From Comamonas badia DSM 17552 (GTDB taxonomy: Bacteria > Pseudomonadota > Gammaproteobacteria > Burkholderiales > Burkholderiaceae_C): a DNA stretch of 44,210 bases. The first letter of the stretch is position 1, and each line of letters begins with the position of its first letter. The notes beneath the pieces are model-generated. The model saw only the letters and a program-made list of their open reading frames with translations, did no database searches and was not told the DNA's origin. Shown here piece after piece: positions 13,911 through 24,661 of this stretch. The translations under genes and the position numbers were made by a program. Location: assembly GCF_000484635.1 (NCBI RefSeq), contig NZ_AXVM01000011.1, positions 1 to 44,210 on the forward strand, read 5' to 3'.

Positions 13911-16814
13911 ATGTCACACACGGCGCGCAATAAAACGCAATTCGGCATTTGTCTGGGCGCGCTGCTTTTATGGGCGGCGTTCGCCTGGATACCCGGTCTC
14001 GCTGATTTCCATCCCTCCGGCACGCGCCAGCTGGAGCTGCACCTGGCGCTCGAACTGTCTTCCGTCATCCTGTGCGCGATGACGGTGGCGATCATGTGGT
14101 ACGACCGCAATCCCGCAGGCCGGGAGCGCGGCAACTGGATGGTTTTCGGCCTGGCTCTGGTGGCGCTGCTGGATTTGCTGCACGCGCTCAATTACCGCAG
14201 TCTGCTGCTGCCTGCCAGCAGCCTGGCGAACGCGGAGTTCGTCTGGTACCGGCAGCTGGCGCGGCTGGCCGAGGTTCTCGTGCTGCTGGCCTTCGGGCTG
14301 AAGCTGCGCGGGCCTGGGCACAAGCGCTATTGGCTCATCGCCGCGGTGGCGGTTGCCGCCGCGATAGGCAACATCGGCGCTTCGCATCCGGCGTGGCTGG
14401 CCCAGTGGCTGCGGGACGGCGCGGCCCCGGCCTCGCCCGGCATGCTGCTGCAATACGCATTGGTGCTGGCCGATGCCGCATGCGCCGCGCTGCTGTATTA
14501 CCGCTGGCGCCGCGACGGTGGCTCGCACTGGCTGCAATTGGCCGCTCTGGCCTTTGTTCTTGGCGTCTCCAATGCGGCCTACATCGGCCACATGGGGTCG
14601 CTCGATGGCGTCGGCATGGCGGTGCACCTGCTCAAGATAGCGGTGTATTTCCTGGGCTTTCGGCTGGCCTTGTTCTTCGTCGTCCAGCGCCCGCAGAAAA
14701 TGATCGCGGCCTCGCAGCACACCATCATGCAGCAAAAGCGCAGGCTCGATGCACTTCTGAACGACATCCCGCTGGAGCTCGTGCAGCTCGACACCGAGCT
14801 GAACGTGCGCTACGCCAACCCGCGCTATACCCGGCGCACCGGCACCACCCTGGATGCGCTGCAGGGAACGCCGTGGCTCAGCCAATGGCCGCAGGCGCGG
14901 CGCCAGTCCCTGGAGCGGGACTTGCGCGCCGCGCTGCAGGCCAAGACCACCGAGCTGGACGTCCAGCTCGATGCGGAAGGCGCGCCAGCCCAGCGCTTTC
15001 ACCTGGTGGCCTCGCCCCAACTGGGCGGCGCCTCCGGCGAAGGCCTCGTGGTGATGCTCACGGACACCACCGCGCAGGAGTCGGCACGGATGCTGATGGA
15101 AGCCTCGCTCAAGGAGGTTTCCGAGCTGCGCGCGGCGCTGGATGCGCATGCCATCGTCGCCGCCACGGATGCGCGCGGCGTGATCATCAAGGTCAACGAC
15201 AAGTTCTGCCAGATATCCAAGTACGAGCGCAGCGAGCTGCTGGGCAAGACCCACCGGGTGATCAATTCCGGGCTGCATCCCAAGGGCTTTTTCGCGGCGA
15301 TGTGGAAGGTGATTTCCTCCGGCGAGGTCTGGAACGGCGAAATCTGCAACCGCGCCAAGGATGGCTCGCTCTACTGGGTGCAGACCACCATCGTGCCCTT
15401 CATCGGCGATGAAGGGATCCCGGTGCAGTACATCTCGATCCGCGCCGACATCACCCAGCGCAAGGAAGCCGAGGAGGCGGCGCAGCAGATGGCGCTGTAC
15501 GACGCGCTCACCAGCCTGCCCAACCGGCGGCTGCTGTACGAGCACATCCGCACCGCCATGGGCAAGAGCGCGGACAGCCGCCACCACAGCGCGCTCATGC
15601 TGCTGGACCTGGACAATTTCAAGGAAATCAACGACACGCTGGGGCATGACCAGGGCGACGAGCTGCTGCGCCAAGTCGCCCGGCGGCTGAGCCACAGCGT
15701 GCGGCCCGGCGATACCGTGGCGCGCCTGGGCGGGGACGAATTCGTCGTGCTCATCAATGGACTCAGCGCCACCCTGGCGGGCGCCGCGCAGGAGACCCAG
15801 ACCGTCGCCGAAAAAGTCCGCGTGGCGCTGGAGCAGACCTATGAATTCGGCGGCCACACGGTGCACACCTCGTCCAGCATCGGCGTGTCGCTGTTCCAGG
15901 GCAAGGCGACCGCGCTGGAGGAAGTCCTCAAACACGCCGACATGGCGCTCTACCGTGCCAAGGCCCATGGGCGCAACCAGGTCTGCATGTTCGATCCGAG
16001 CATGCAGGCGGAAGTGGAGACCCACGCCAGCCTGATGGCCGACCTGCGCCTGGCGCTGCCGCGCGGGGAATTGCGCCTGTACTACCAGGCGGTGGTGGAC
16101 AAGGATCGCCGGCCCCTGGGCTACGAAGCCCTGCTGCGCTGGCAGCACCCGGAGCGCGGCATGGTGCCGCCGCTGGATTTCATCGCCAAGGCGGAAGATT
16201 CCGGGCTCATCGTTCCCATAGGCACCTGGGCGCTGCAGACGGCGTGCCGCCAGCTCGCCCGGTGGGCCCAGTCGCCCGAAACGGCGCATCTGACCATCGC
16301 CGTCAACATCAGCGCGCGGCAATTCCGCGACCCGGAGTTCGTCGCCACCGTGCAGCGCACGCTGGCCGTCAGCGGAGCCGATCCGCATCGGCTGCGCCTG
16401 GAGCTCACGGAAAGCATGTTCCACAGCGACGTGGAGCAGACGATAGAAAAAATGAACCTGCTGCGCGCGCTGGGCACCGGTTTTTCGTTGGATGACTTCG
16501 GCACCGGCTATTCGTCGCTCAGCTACCTCAAACGCATGCCGCTGGATGTGCTGAAGATCGACAAATCCTTCGTCAACGACATCCTGACGGACCCGGACGA
16601 CGCCGCCATCGCCCAGACCATTCTGGCGCTGGCCGAAACCCTGGAGCTGCAGGTGGTGGCCGAAGGCATCGAAGAGCCGGAGCAGTTCGAATGGCTCAGG
16701 CTGCGCGATTGCCATGCCTACCAGGGCTACCTTTTCAGCAAGCCCGAGCCGATTGAAGCCCTTGCCGCGGCGGCGCATCCGCTGCAGGATGCCGTGCCGG
16801 CCGCTGGTTTATAG
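13911..16814 (+). CDS. Membrane-anchored PAS-GGDEF-EAL c-di-GMP protein
   Basis: A 967-residue sensor. Residues 1-260 hold about seven or eight hydrophobic segments resembling a MASE3-type sensor, with ALLDLLHALNYRSLLLPAS. Two PAS domains follow (about 275-395 and 400-520; the second has VNDKFCQISKYERSELLGKT). The GGDEF domain (about 530-690) has an intact RLGGDEFVVL and, five residues before it, RPGD, a product-inhibition I-site. The EAL domain (about 705-955) has YEALLRWQHPERG, LELTESMF, LDDFGTGYSSLSYLKRMP and YQGYLFSKP, the residues needed for phosphodiesterase activity. Both catalytic halves therefore look competent, and one probably dominates depending on the signal. The ligand is unknown. 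The ribosome site before the ATG is weak. Confidence 0.93.
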   Translation: MSHTARNKTQFGICLGALLLWAAFAWIPGLADFHPSGTRQLELHLALELSSVILCAMTVAIMWYDRNPAGRERGNWMVFGLALVALLDLLHALNYRSLLLPASSLANAEFVWYRQLARLAEVLVLLAFGLKLRGPGHKRYWLIAAVAVAAAIGNIGASHPAWLAQWLRDGAAPASPGMLLQYALVLADAACAALLYYRWRRDGGSHWLQLAALAFVLGVSNAAYIGHMGSLDGVGMAVHLLKIAVYFLGFRLALFFVVQRPQKMIAASQHTIMQQKRRLDALLNDIPLELVQLDTELNVRYANPRYTRRTGTTLDALQGTPWLSQWPQARRQSLERDLRAALQAKTTELDVQLDAEGAPAQRFHLVASPQLGGASGEGLVVMLTDTTAQESARMLMEASLKEVSELRAALDAHAIVAATDARGVIIKVNDKFCQISKYERSELLGKTHRVINSGLHPKGFFAAMWKVISSGEVWNGEICNRAKDGSLYWVQTTIVPFIGDEGIPVQYISIRADITQRKEAEEAAQQMALYDALTSLPNRRLLYEHIRTAMGKSADSRHHSALMLLDLDNFKEINDTLGHDQGDELLRQVARRLSHSVRPGDTVARLGGDEFVVLINGLSATLAGAAQETQTVAEKVRVALEQTYEFGGHTVHTSSSIGVSLFQGKATALEEVLKHADMALYRAKAHGRNQVCMFDPSMQAEVETHASLMADLRLALPRGELRLYYQAVVDKDRRPLGYEALLRWQHPERGMVPPLDFIAKAEDSGLIVPIGTWALQTACRQLARWAQSPETAHLTIAVNISARQFRDPEFVATVQRTLAVSGADPHRLRLELTESMFHSDVEQTIEKMNLLRALGTGFSLDDFGTGYSSLSYLKRMPLDVLKIDKSFVNDILTDPDDAAIAQTILALAETLELQVVAEGIEEPEQFEWLRLRDCHAYQGYLFSKPEPIEALAAAAHPLQDAVPAAGL

Positions 16815-16825
16815 TGGGAGCCGCC

Positions 16826-17191
16826 ATGCCCAAGCCCGAGCCCGCGTACACAGCCGACAGCGAACCCTTGTTGTACCAACCCAACGATGCGGTATTTGCA
16901 CGGGCCGCGGAGATCTTCCGGCTCATGTCCACGCCGATACGCATACGCATCATCAATACGCTGTGCCATGGCGAGAAGAACGTCTCTGAAATTCTGGCCA
17001 ATATCGCCACCACGCAGCCCAACCTGAGCCAGCATTTGAACCTGCTCTACCAGGCGCGCGTGCTCGACAAGGAGCGCCGCGGCAACCAGATCTTCTACCG
17101 CATCGGCAACCGCGATGTGGTGGCGCTGTGCCGCACCCTGTGCAGCCAGGTAGCGGCCGATCAGCAGGCGCCTGCCGCCGCCGACGAATGA
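16826..17191 (+). CDS. ArsR/SmtB-family regulator
   Basis: A 121-residue winged-helix regulator. GTGGGAG before the ATG at 16826 supports this start; a GTG at 16814 overlapping the previous stop is possible. The HTH is EIFRLMSTPIRIRIINTLCH, then VSEILANIATTQPNLSQHLN and LLYQARVLDKERRGNQIFYR, a canonical ArsR pattern. Cysteines at positions 47 (alpha-2/3), 102 and 106 (alpha-5) lie where metal- or persulfide-sensing members keep theirs, so it may sense a metal, a metalloid or reactive sulfur. No target operon is obvious. It follows the GGDEF-EAL gene by 11 bases and may be co-transcribed with it. Confidence 0.88.
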   Translation: MPKPEPAYTADSEPLLYQPNDAVFARAAEIFRLMSTPIRIRIINTLCHGEKNVSEILANIATTQPNLSQHLNLLYQARVLDKERRGNQIFYRIGNRDVVALCRTLCSQVAADQQAPAAADE

Positions 17192-17219
17192 GACGCCCGC
17201 CTCTGGCAGCTCCGAGCCG

Positions 17220-17558
17220 TCATGCGCCGTCGGCAGCCCTGGAGAACAGCTGGATCACCAGCACGCCGGCGACGATGAGCAGCATGCCCAGCAGCGCCGC
17301 CGCATCCAGGCGCTGCCCGTGCCAGAGCCAGCCCACGATGGAAATCAATACGATCCCCAGGCCCGACCAGACGGCGTACACCACGCCCGTGGGCAGGTGC
17401 TCCATCACCTTGGCCACCAGGTAGAACGCCAGACAGTAGCCCGCCACCGCCAGCAGGCTGGGGCCGATGCGGCTCAGCCCCTGCGAAGACTTCAGGGCGG
17501 TGGTGGCAATCACCTCCGCAACGATGGAGATGCCCAGCAGAACCCAGGGATGGTTCAA
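17220..17558 (-). CDS. SMR-family small multidrug/quaternary amine transporter
   Basis: A 112-residue protein with four membrane segments, the EmrE/Sug fold. The start is a TTG (MNHPWVLLGISIVAEVIATT) that overlaps the stop of the M48 protease gene (TTGA). The membrane-embedded Glu of AEVIATTALKSSQG is the proton/substrate-coupling residue. GVVYAVWSGLGIVLISIVGW matches the TM3 signature, and LLGMLLIVAGVLVIQLFS is TM4. It exports cationic compounds or guanidinium-like substrates by proton exchange; the substrate cannot be set from sequence. It is the last gene of a four-gene overlapping operon and converges on the ArsR gene. Confidence 0.9.
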   Translation of the reverse strand: MNHPWVLLGISIVAEVIATTALKSSQGLSRIGPSLLAVAGYCLAFYLVAKVMEHLPTGVVYAVWSGLGIVLISIVGWLWHGQRLDAAALLGMLLIVAGVLVIQLFSRAADGA

Positions 17559-18469
17559 CGCAGCACCCGCCGCATCGCCAGGTAGCGCTGCGCGTTGGTG
17601 GCGCCGCCGGTGCCGGAAAATTTGCCGCCCATCAGCGGCTCCAGCCTGGCGATGCGCTCCTGCGCCGGCGGGTGCGTGGCCAGCAGCAGCTGGTAGTTGG
17701 CATCCTGCGCCGATCCGCCCGCCACCGCGCGCAGCGACTGCATCAGCCCTGCTGGCGCGTAGCCGGCACGCGCGGCCCACAGCGTGCCGTAGCGATCGGC
17801 ATCGTATTCGTCGGATTGGTCCAGCCCCCGGGCGTAGAGGTTGCGTACCATGTTGACCATGGCGCCGCTGAGCTGGCTGTTGCCGCTGCGCGCCTCGACG
17901 ATGCCGCCGGCCATCTGCGCAAAACCGCCCTTCCTGACCGCCGACAGATAGTGGCCGTGCAGCACATGCGTGATTTCATGGCCCAGCACCCCGGCCAGCT
18001 CGGCCTCGGAATTGAGCGTGCGCAGCAGGCCCTTGGTGACGAATACATAGCCGCCCGGCGTGGCGTAGGCATTGACGGCGTCGGAATCGATCACGCCAAA
18101 GCGCCAGTCGTAGTGCACCGGCCTGCCCTGCCCGTCCTTGCGCGGGTCGGTCTGCTCGGCCACCCACAGGCCGACGCGGTTGACGTAGCGCTGCAGCTCG
18201 TCGTCGCGCAGCAGCGGGCGCGCGCCCAGCAGCACCGAGGCAAAGCCCGAGCCCAGCTCGCGCTCTTCCTGCGGGCTGTAGTCCTTGAAGGCGGCAGAAG
18301 CGCCTTGCATGACGTTCTGCACGCCGCTCGCCACGCCGCTGCCGGATGAACCGCCGCCCCCGAGGCCGCTCAGCGCACTGCTCAGCCCGGAGGGCATGGT
18401 TTCGCACCCGGCCAGCAGGGCAGCGTAGGCGCCCAGCGCCAGCCAGCGCTTGAAGGCCGGGCCCTTCAT
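17555..18469 (-). CDS. M48-family metalloprotease lipoprotein
   Basis: A 304-residue protein with a lipoprotein signal (WLALGAYAALLAGCETMP; lipobox LAGC, Cys about residue 22), then a Gly/Ser-rich linker. The Zn motif HEITH lies in ELAGVLGHEITHVLHGHYLS, with the third ligand Glu in LDQSDEYDADRYGTLWA. This is the LoiP/YcaL-like branch of M48 periplasmic peptidases, which act in outer-membrane quality control. There is no TPR tail, unlike BepA. The start overlaps the stop of the SH3-protein gene by four bases, and the stop overlaps the SMR start. Confidence 0.9.
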   Translation of the reverse strand: MKGPAFKRWLALGAYAALLAGCETMPSGLSSALSGLGGGGSSGSGVASGVQNVMQGASAAFKDYSPQEERELGSGFASVLLGARPLLRDDELQRYVNRVGLWVAEQTDPRKDGQGRPVHYDWRFGVIDSDAVNAYATPGGYVFVTKGLLRTLNSEAELAGVLGHEITHVLHGHYLSAVRKGGFAQMAGGIVEARSGNSQLSGAMVNMVRNLYARGLDQSDEYDADRYGTLWAARAGYAPAGLMQSLRAVAGGSAQDANYQLLLATHPPAQERIARLEPLMGGKFSGTGGATNAQRYLAMRRVLR

Positions 18470-18980
18470 TGCCCGGCTCCATCATAGTCGGCGATCTTCA
18501 CGGCGCTGAGCTTGCCGCCGCGGGCGAACTGCTGCGCATCGCCGGGCTTGACAGCATAGCGGTCGAGCTGTTTCACCTCCTGCGGCGCGGGCTGGGCCTT
18601 GGCCAGCTGCTCCTGCGTGAGGCCGCGCGTGCCCGTCGTCGCCGTGGGTGCCGAGCTGGAACCGGTGAACAGGCTGGCGAGCGCATTGCCGCCGCCCGCC
18701 GCCGGCCTGGCAGCGGCCATCGATTTCACGTGCGAAATCCGCACCCAGCCCTGCTGCTGGCCGGACTGCACCTTGAGCCAGCCGCCCTGCGCCTGCACCG
18801 CCTGCAGCGGGACGCCGAGGGGCAGCTGCCGCACCACCATCGAATTGAGCGAGGGCGTGGCGCGCAGCTGCGTGGCGGTGGTCACTTCGTGCGTTTGTGC
18901 ACCCGCCAAGGCGCCCCAGCAGAGCGCCGCCAGCACGGCCAGCCAGCGCCAGCCACTTGCCATGGCCATGGAAATCCGGT

Positions 18981-18984
<4 letters not shown>
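18466..18984 (-). CDS. Exported SH3-domain protein
   Basis: A 172-residue protein started by GTG at 18984, chosen because a strong AAGGAGGT lies five bases before it. The signal peptide (MASGWRWLAVLAALCWGALA, cleavage near GAQ-T) is followed by a bacterial SH3 domain at about 30-85 (TTATQLRATPSLNSMVVRQL, then GGWLKVQSGQQQGWVRISHV). The second half is Ala/Gly-rich and ends KLSAVKIADYDGAGQ. Bacterial SH3 domains bind peptidoglycan or proteins, so it may be a periplasmic partner of the adjacent M48 protease. The GTG overlaps the cyclase stop (GTGA). Confidence 0.85.
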
Positions 18985-20903
<1,919 letters not shown>

Positions 20904-20952
20904 GAAGCGTGGTATCCGAAGCCGCCTTCACGGCGTCAAGCCAACCGCGGTT

Positions 20953-21012
20953 GCTATTTGAAGTAGAGCTGCTCGCGCTTGCCTGCATTGCGCTGAGGGC
21001 CTATTTTTTTTG
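20953..21012. repeat. Palindromic repeat copy R2, between cyclase and rlmB
   Basis: A degenerate copy: TTTGAAGTAGAGCTGCT, CGCGCTTGCCTGCATTGCGC, GAGGGCCTA, then eight T (21004-21011). The forward-strand T run follows the hairpin, but no forward gene ends here. The copy lies just beyond the rlmB stop (21016). Confidence 0.55.
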
Positions 21013-21015
21013 GAT

Positions 21016-21750
21016 TCAGCTGCGCTGGCGCAGCGCCTCGTACAGACACACGCCGCTGGCGACCGAGACGTTCAGGCTTTCCACCGCGCCGCGCATGGGG
21101 ATGGAGACCAGCGCATCGCAGCGCTTGCGCGTGAGCTGGCGCATGCCCTGCCCCTCGGCGCCCAGCACCAGCGCGAGCGGGCCGCTCAGGTCGGCCTGGT
21201 AGAGCGTCTGCGGCGCATCGTCGCTGGTGCCCACCACCCGGATGTCGCGCTCCTGCAGTTCGGAGAGCTGGCGCGCGAGATTGGTCACCATGAAGTAGGG
21301 CACGGTCTCGGCCGCGCCGCTCGCCACCTTGGCCACGGTGGCGCTGATGCCGGCCGCATGGTCCTTGGGCGCGATCACCGCGTGCGCCCCCGCGCCATCG
21401 GCCACGCGCAGGCAGGCGCCGAGGTTGTGCGGATCGGTCACGCCGTCGAGCACCAGCAGCAGCGGCGGCACGCTCAAGCCATCGAGCAGATCGTCCAGCG
21501 AATGGCTGCGCGTTATCTCCTGCACGCGCGCCGCCACGCCCTGGTGGCTGTGGGTGCCGGCCAGCCGCGCAATGCGCAGGCTGTCGGCTTCCACCAGGCG
21601 CACGCCTGCCTCCCTGGCCCGTTCAATGAACTGGCGCATGCGCGCGTCGCGCCGCGACGGGTCGTGCAGGATTTCCACCACGCTCGCGGGCGCGGTCTTC
21701 AGGCGCACGCCCACCGCATGAAAGCCAAAAAGCACTTTGAGATCAGCCAT
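21016..21750 (-). CDS. 23S rRNA (guanosine-2'-O)-methyltransferase RlmB
   Basis: A 244-residue SPOUT methyltransferase that modifies G2251 of 23S rRNA. The start MADLKVLFGFHAVGVRL is the N-terminal substrate-binding domain. The C-terminal knot carries the three motifs: LDGVTDPHNLGACLRVAD, LALVLGAEGQGMRQL and IPMRGAVESLNVSVASG. Length and order are as expected. It is monocistronic, divergent from cls across an 84-base gap, with a palindromic repeat beyond its 3' end. Confidence 0.95.
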   Translation of the reverse strand: MADLKVLFGFHAVGVRLKTAPASVVEILHDPSRRDARMRQFIERAREAGVRLVEADSLRIARLAGTHSHQGVAARVQEITRSHSLDDLLDGLSVPPLLLVLDGVTDPHNLGACLRVADGAGAHAVIAPKDHAAGISATVAKVASGAAETVPYFMVTNLARQLSELQERDIRVVGTSDDAPQTLYQADLSGPLALVLGAEGQGMRQLTRKRCDALVSIPMRGAVESLNVSVASGVCLYEALRQRS

Positions 21751-21834
21751 GCCGGGATTATGGATGCCGCGCTGCGGCATGATCGCCGCGTACCCGCACC
21801 AAGTCATCGCCAACCGATCCCAGCCCCGACCCGC

Positions 21835-23268
21835 ATGCTGTCCCTGCCCCATCTCTCACCGCTGGAGCACAGCGCCTTCGTGGCGGCGGGGCTGCTGACC
21901 TATCTGGTGGTAACGCGCATCCGGCGCCAGCGCCGCCCGGCGTACGCCGCGCTGTCGTGGGTACTGGGGATCGCCGCCTTTCCCTACCTTGGACTGCCGC
22001 TGTTCCTGCTGTTTGGCACGCGCAAGCTCATCCGGCCGGCGACGCGGCGCCAGCCCCTGCCGATCGGGCAGACGGCAGAGGGCGCGCCGCCCTGGGCCGC
22101 TCGGCTGCTGGCCGCCCTCGGCGTGGTTGCGGCGCGTCCGCAGGAGTCGGTGCGCTTTGCCAGCGACGGGCATGAGGCCCTGGAGCAGTTGCACGGCGTG
22201 ATCGCATCCGCCCACGCGGCGCTGGATATCTGCACCTATGTGCTGGGCGACGACGCCGTGGGCGCGGAGATTGCCGCTGCCCTTGCCGAACGCGCGCGCC
22301 ACGGGGTGCGCGTTCGCCTGCTGGTGGACAGCATCGGCAGCCTGAAGAGTGCCCGCAGCCATGATGCCCTGCTCAAGGCGGCGGGCGTGCGTACACGCCG
22401 GTTCGTACCGGCGCTGGGCCTGCCGGGACGCGGCAGGACGAATCTGCGCAACCACAGGAAGATGGTGGTGGCCGACGGCCAGCGCCTGTGGGCCGGCGGG
22501 CGCAACATGGCCAGCGAGTATTTCGTGGATACCGATGGTGAGCCCGCCTGGCGCGACCTGAGCTTCGTCGCGCACGGGCCGCTGGCGGCGCAGGCGCTGG
22601 CCTTGTTCGAGGGCGACTGGCGCATCGCCCGGGGCGTGCGCAAGGCGCCGCGCGCCGACTATGCCGACCGCCTTGCCCGCCATGACGCGGCACTCGGAGC
22701 GGCGGTTGCCGGATCGGCCGCCCCAAGCACTGGCGGGCTGGCGCACTGGGTGCCCAGCGGCCCTGATTTTCACGAGGACATTCTGCACGCGCTGATCGTC
22801 TCCGCCGTCTTCCATGCGGAGCAGCGGCTGTTGCTGGCCACGCCCTATTTCGTGCCCGACGAGGGCCTGCTGGAGGCGCTGGTGCTGGCCGCCAAGCGCG
22901 GCGTGGCGATCACGCTGGTGCTGCCGCGCCGCTCCAACCACCGCCTTGCGGACTGGGCGCGCGGGCGGTCGGTGCGCACGCTGGTGCAGGCGGGCGCGGC
23001 TGTACGCCTGCTGCCCGGCATGCTGCACGCCAAGACGGTGGTGGTGGACGACGCGCTGGCGCTGTGCGGCTCGGCCAATCTGGACAGCCGCAGCCTGTTC
23101 ATCAACTACGAAGCCATGGCGGCCTTTTATGGCGCCGCCGAAATCGGCTGGCTGGCCCGCTGGGTGCAGGACACGGCCCGCCTGGGCGAGCCCGCCAGCA
23201 GCAAGGCGCCGAGCTGGCCGCGCGACATCGCCGAGGGCATCGTCGCCACGGTCGGCTTTCAGCTCTGA
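21835..23268 (+). CDS. Cardiolipin synthase (phospholipase D family)
   Basis: A 477-residue membrane enzyme joining phosphatidylglycerols into cardiolipin. Two N-terminal hydrophobic segments (about 13-28 and 38-58) lead to two phospholipase D domains. The HKD motifs are NLRNHRKMVVADGQRLWAGG and MLHAKTVVVDDALALCGS, both complete. LATPYFVPDEGLLEALVLAA and SNHRLADWARGRS are further family blocks. The last ten bases overlap the convergent ybbA 3' end. The gene is divergent from rlmB. Confidence 0.92.
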   Translation: MLSLPHLSPLEHSAFVAAGLLTYLVVTRIRRQRRPAYAALSWVLGIAAFPYLGLPLFLLFGTRKLIRPATRRQPLPIGQTAEGAPPWAARLLAALGVVAARPQESVRFASDGHEALEQLHGVIASAHAALDICTYVLGDDAVGAEIAAALAERARHGVRVRLLVDSIGSLKSARSHDALLKAAGVRTRRFVPALGLPGRGRTNLRNHRKMVVADGQRLWAGGRNMASEYFVDTDGEPAWRDLSFVAHGPLAAQALALFEGDWRIARGVRKAPRADYADRLARHDAALGAAVAGSAAPSTGGLAHWVPSGPDFHEDILHALIVSAVFHAEQRLLLATPYFVPDEGLLEALVLAAKRGVAITLVLPRRSNHRLADWARGRSVRTLVQAGAAVRLLPGMLHAKTVVVDDALALCGSANLDSRSLFINYEAMAAFYGAAEIGWLARWVQDTARLGEPASSKAPSWPRDIAEGIVATVGFQL

Positions 23269-23963
23269 TCGATGGTGGCGATGGCGCCCGCCTCCAGCGT
23301 GATGCGCTGCTGGCAGCGTGCCGCGATGCCGCGGTCGTGCGTGACCAGCACCAGCGTGGTGCCCTGCTCCTGGTTGAGCTGCAGCATGAGCTGCATCACC
23401 GATTCGCCGGTGGCGTAGTCCAGGCTGCCGGTCGGCTCGTCGGCCAGCAGCAGCGCCGGCTGCACCACGAAGGCGCGCGCCAGCGCCACGCGCTGCTGCT
23501 CGCCACCCGAAAGCACCCGCGGGTACGCCCTGGTCCGCTGCGCCAGGCCCACGCGCGCCAGCATTTCCGTGGCGCGCTGCCGCGCATCGCCATGGCCCGC
23601 GAGCTCCAGCGGCAGCATGACGTTTTCCAGCGCGTTCAGGTGGCTCAGCAGCTGAAAGCTCTGGAACACGAAGCCGATCTTCTGCGCGCGCAGCGCCGCG
23701 CGGGTATCCTCGTCGAGGGCAAACACATCCTGCCCATCCAGCACCACCGTGCCGCTGCTGGGCGTATCCAGCCCCGCCATGATGGACAGCAGGGTGCTCT
23801 TGCCCGAGCCCGATGCGCCGACGATGGCGACCGTCTGGCCGTGCTGCAAGGCGAAGCTGACATCCCGCAAAATGTCAAACTGCCCCGTGGCATCGAAGAC
23901 CGTCTTGCGCAGTTGGCGCACCGAGAGCAGAGGCGAAGCAATGGAAGGTTGGGAATCAGGCAT
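23259..23963 (-). CDS. ABC transporter ATP-binding protein (YbbA/LolD type)
   Basis: A 234-residue ATPase. Walker A is [19 protein letters not shown], the Q-loop [20 protein letters not shown], the signature [17 protein letters not shown], Walker [14 protein letters not shown], and the H-switch VLVTHDRG. The MacB/LolD-type sequence and the divergent tesA neighbour match YbbA of the YbbAP system. However, the permease gene that normally accompanies it is not adjacent here. Its start codon overlaps that of tesA on the opposite strand, so its promoter must lie inside tesA. Confidence 0.9.
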   Translation of the reverse strand: MPDSQPSIASPLLSVRQLRKTVFDATGQFDILRDVSFALQHGQTVAIVGASGSGKSTLLSIMAGLDTPSSGTVVLDGQDVFALDEDTRAALRAQKIGFVFQSFQLLSHLNALENVMLPLELAGHGDARQRATEMLARVGLAQRTRAYPRVLSGGEQQRVALARAFVVQPALLLADEPTGSLDYATGESVMQLMLQLNQEQGTTLVLVTHDRGIAARCQQRITLEAGAIATIDQS

Positions 23964-24618
23964 GAACGATCGTGAAGGAAACCGGCGCGGTGCGCACCGG
24001 CGTGACTTTATCCTGCTGGCGCTCGCGGGCTGCGCGGCCATGCCGTCCAAGGCAGCGCCGGCGCCGGTGGTTCTGGTGCTGGGCGACTCGATGAGCGCCG
24101 AATACGGCCTGGCGCGCGGCAGCGGCTGGGTGGCCCTTTTGCAGGAGCGCCTGGCAGATCAGAAGATGGCGGCAACGGTGATCAACGCCAGCGTGAGCGG
24201 CGATACCACGGCCGGCGGGCGCTCGCGCCTGCAGGCGCTGCTGCAGAAGCACCAGCCCGCGCTGGTGGTGATCGAGCTGGGCGGCAACGACGCGCTGCGC
24301 GGCCTGCCGCTGCAAGGCACCGAGGACAACCTGGCCCGGATGGTGCAGCAGGCGCAGGCGGCGCGGGCCAAGGTGCTGCTTGTGGGCATGCAGGTGCCAC
24401 CCAACTACGGCACCGATTACGCACGGCGCTTTGCCGCCCTGTTTGAAACCATCGCCAAGGCGCACGAGGCGGCGCTGGTTCCCTTCCTGCTGGCGGGCGT
24501 GGCCGATGGGCCGGAGCCGCTGCGGCTGTTTCAGGCCGACCGCATCCATCCCAACGCGCGGGCACAGCCCCTCATGATGGAAAACGTCTGGAAGGTGCTG
24601 GCGCCCATGCTGCGCTGA
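23962..24618 (+). CDS. Arylesterase / acyl-CoA thioesterase I (TesA type)
   Basis: A 218-residue SGNH hydrolase. The N-terminus has twin arginines followed by a hydrophobic stretch (HRRDFILLALAGCAAM), which could be a Tat signal, and LAGC could also be a lipobox, so export is likely by one of these routes. The catalytic blocks are VLVLGDSMSAEYGL (Ser), the Gly of NASVSGDTTAGG, IELGGNDALRGLP (Asn) and DRIHPNARAQP (Asp-His). TesA hydrolyses acyl thioesters and aryl esters in the periplasm. The ATG overlaps the ybbA start on the other strand (shared CATG at 23961-23964). A palindromic-repeat fragment follows its stop. Confidence 0.92.
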   Translation: MNDREGNRRGAHRRDFILLALAGCAAMPSKAAPAPVVLVLGDSMSAEYGLARGSGWVALLQERLADQKMAATVINASVSGDTTAGGRSRLQALLQKHQPALVVIELGGNDALRGLPLQGTEDNLARMVQQAQAARAKVLLVGMQVPPNYGTDYARRFAALFETIAKAHEAALVPFLLAGVADGPEPLRLFQADRIHPNARAQPLMMENVWKVLAPMLR

Positions 24619-24661
24619 CCAACTATCAATACCGAAGCTGCCAGCGCTTGTCTGTATTGGG
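24619..24661. repeat. Palindromic repeat fragment R3
   Basis: AACTATCAATACCGAAGCTGCCAGCGCTTG-type sequence, here about one arm and flanks of the repeat family (GCTGCCAGCGCTTGTC). It lies between the convergent tesA and metC-like genes. No clear second arm is visible. Confidence 0.45.

Noticed and set aside
13968-16778. A 936-codon open frame antisense to the GGDEF-EAL gene
   Set aside because: It is a by-product of high third-position GC in the real gene. Its translation is rich in His, Arg and Gln and matches no family, while the forward protein has complete domains.
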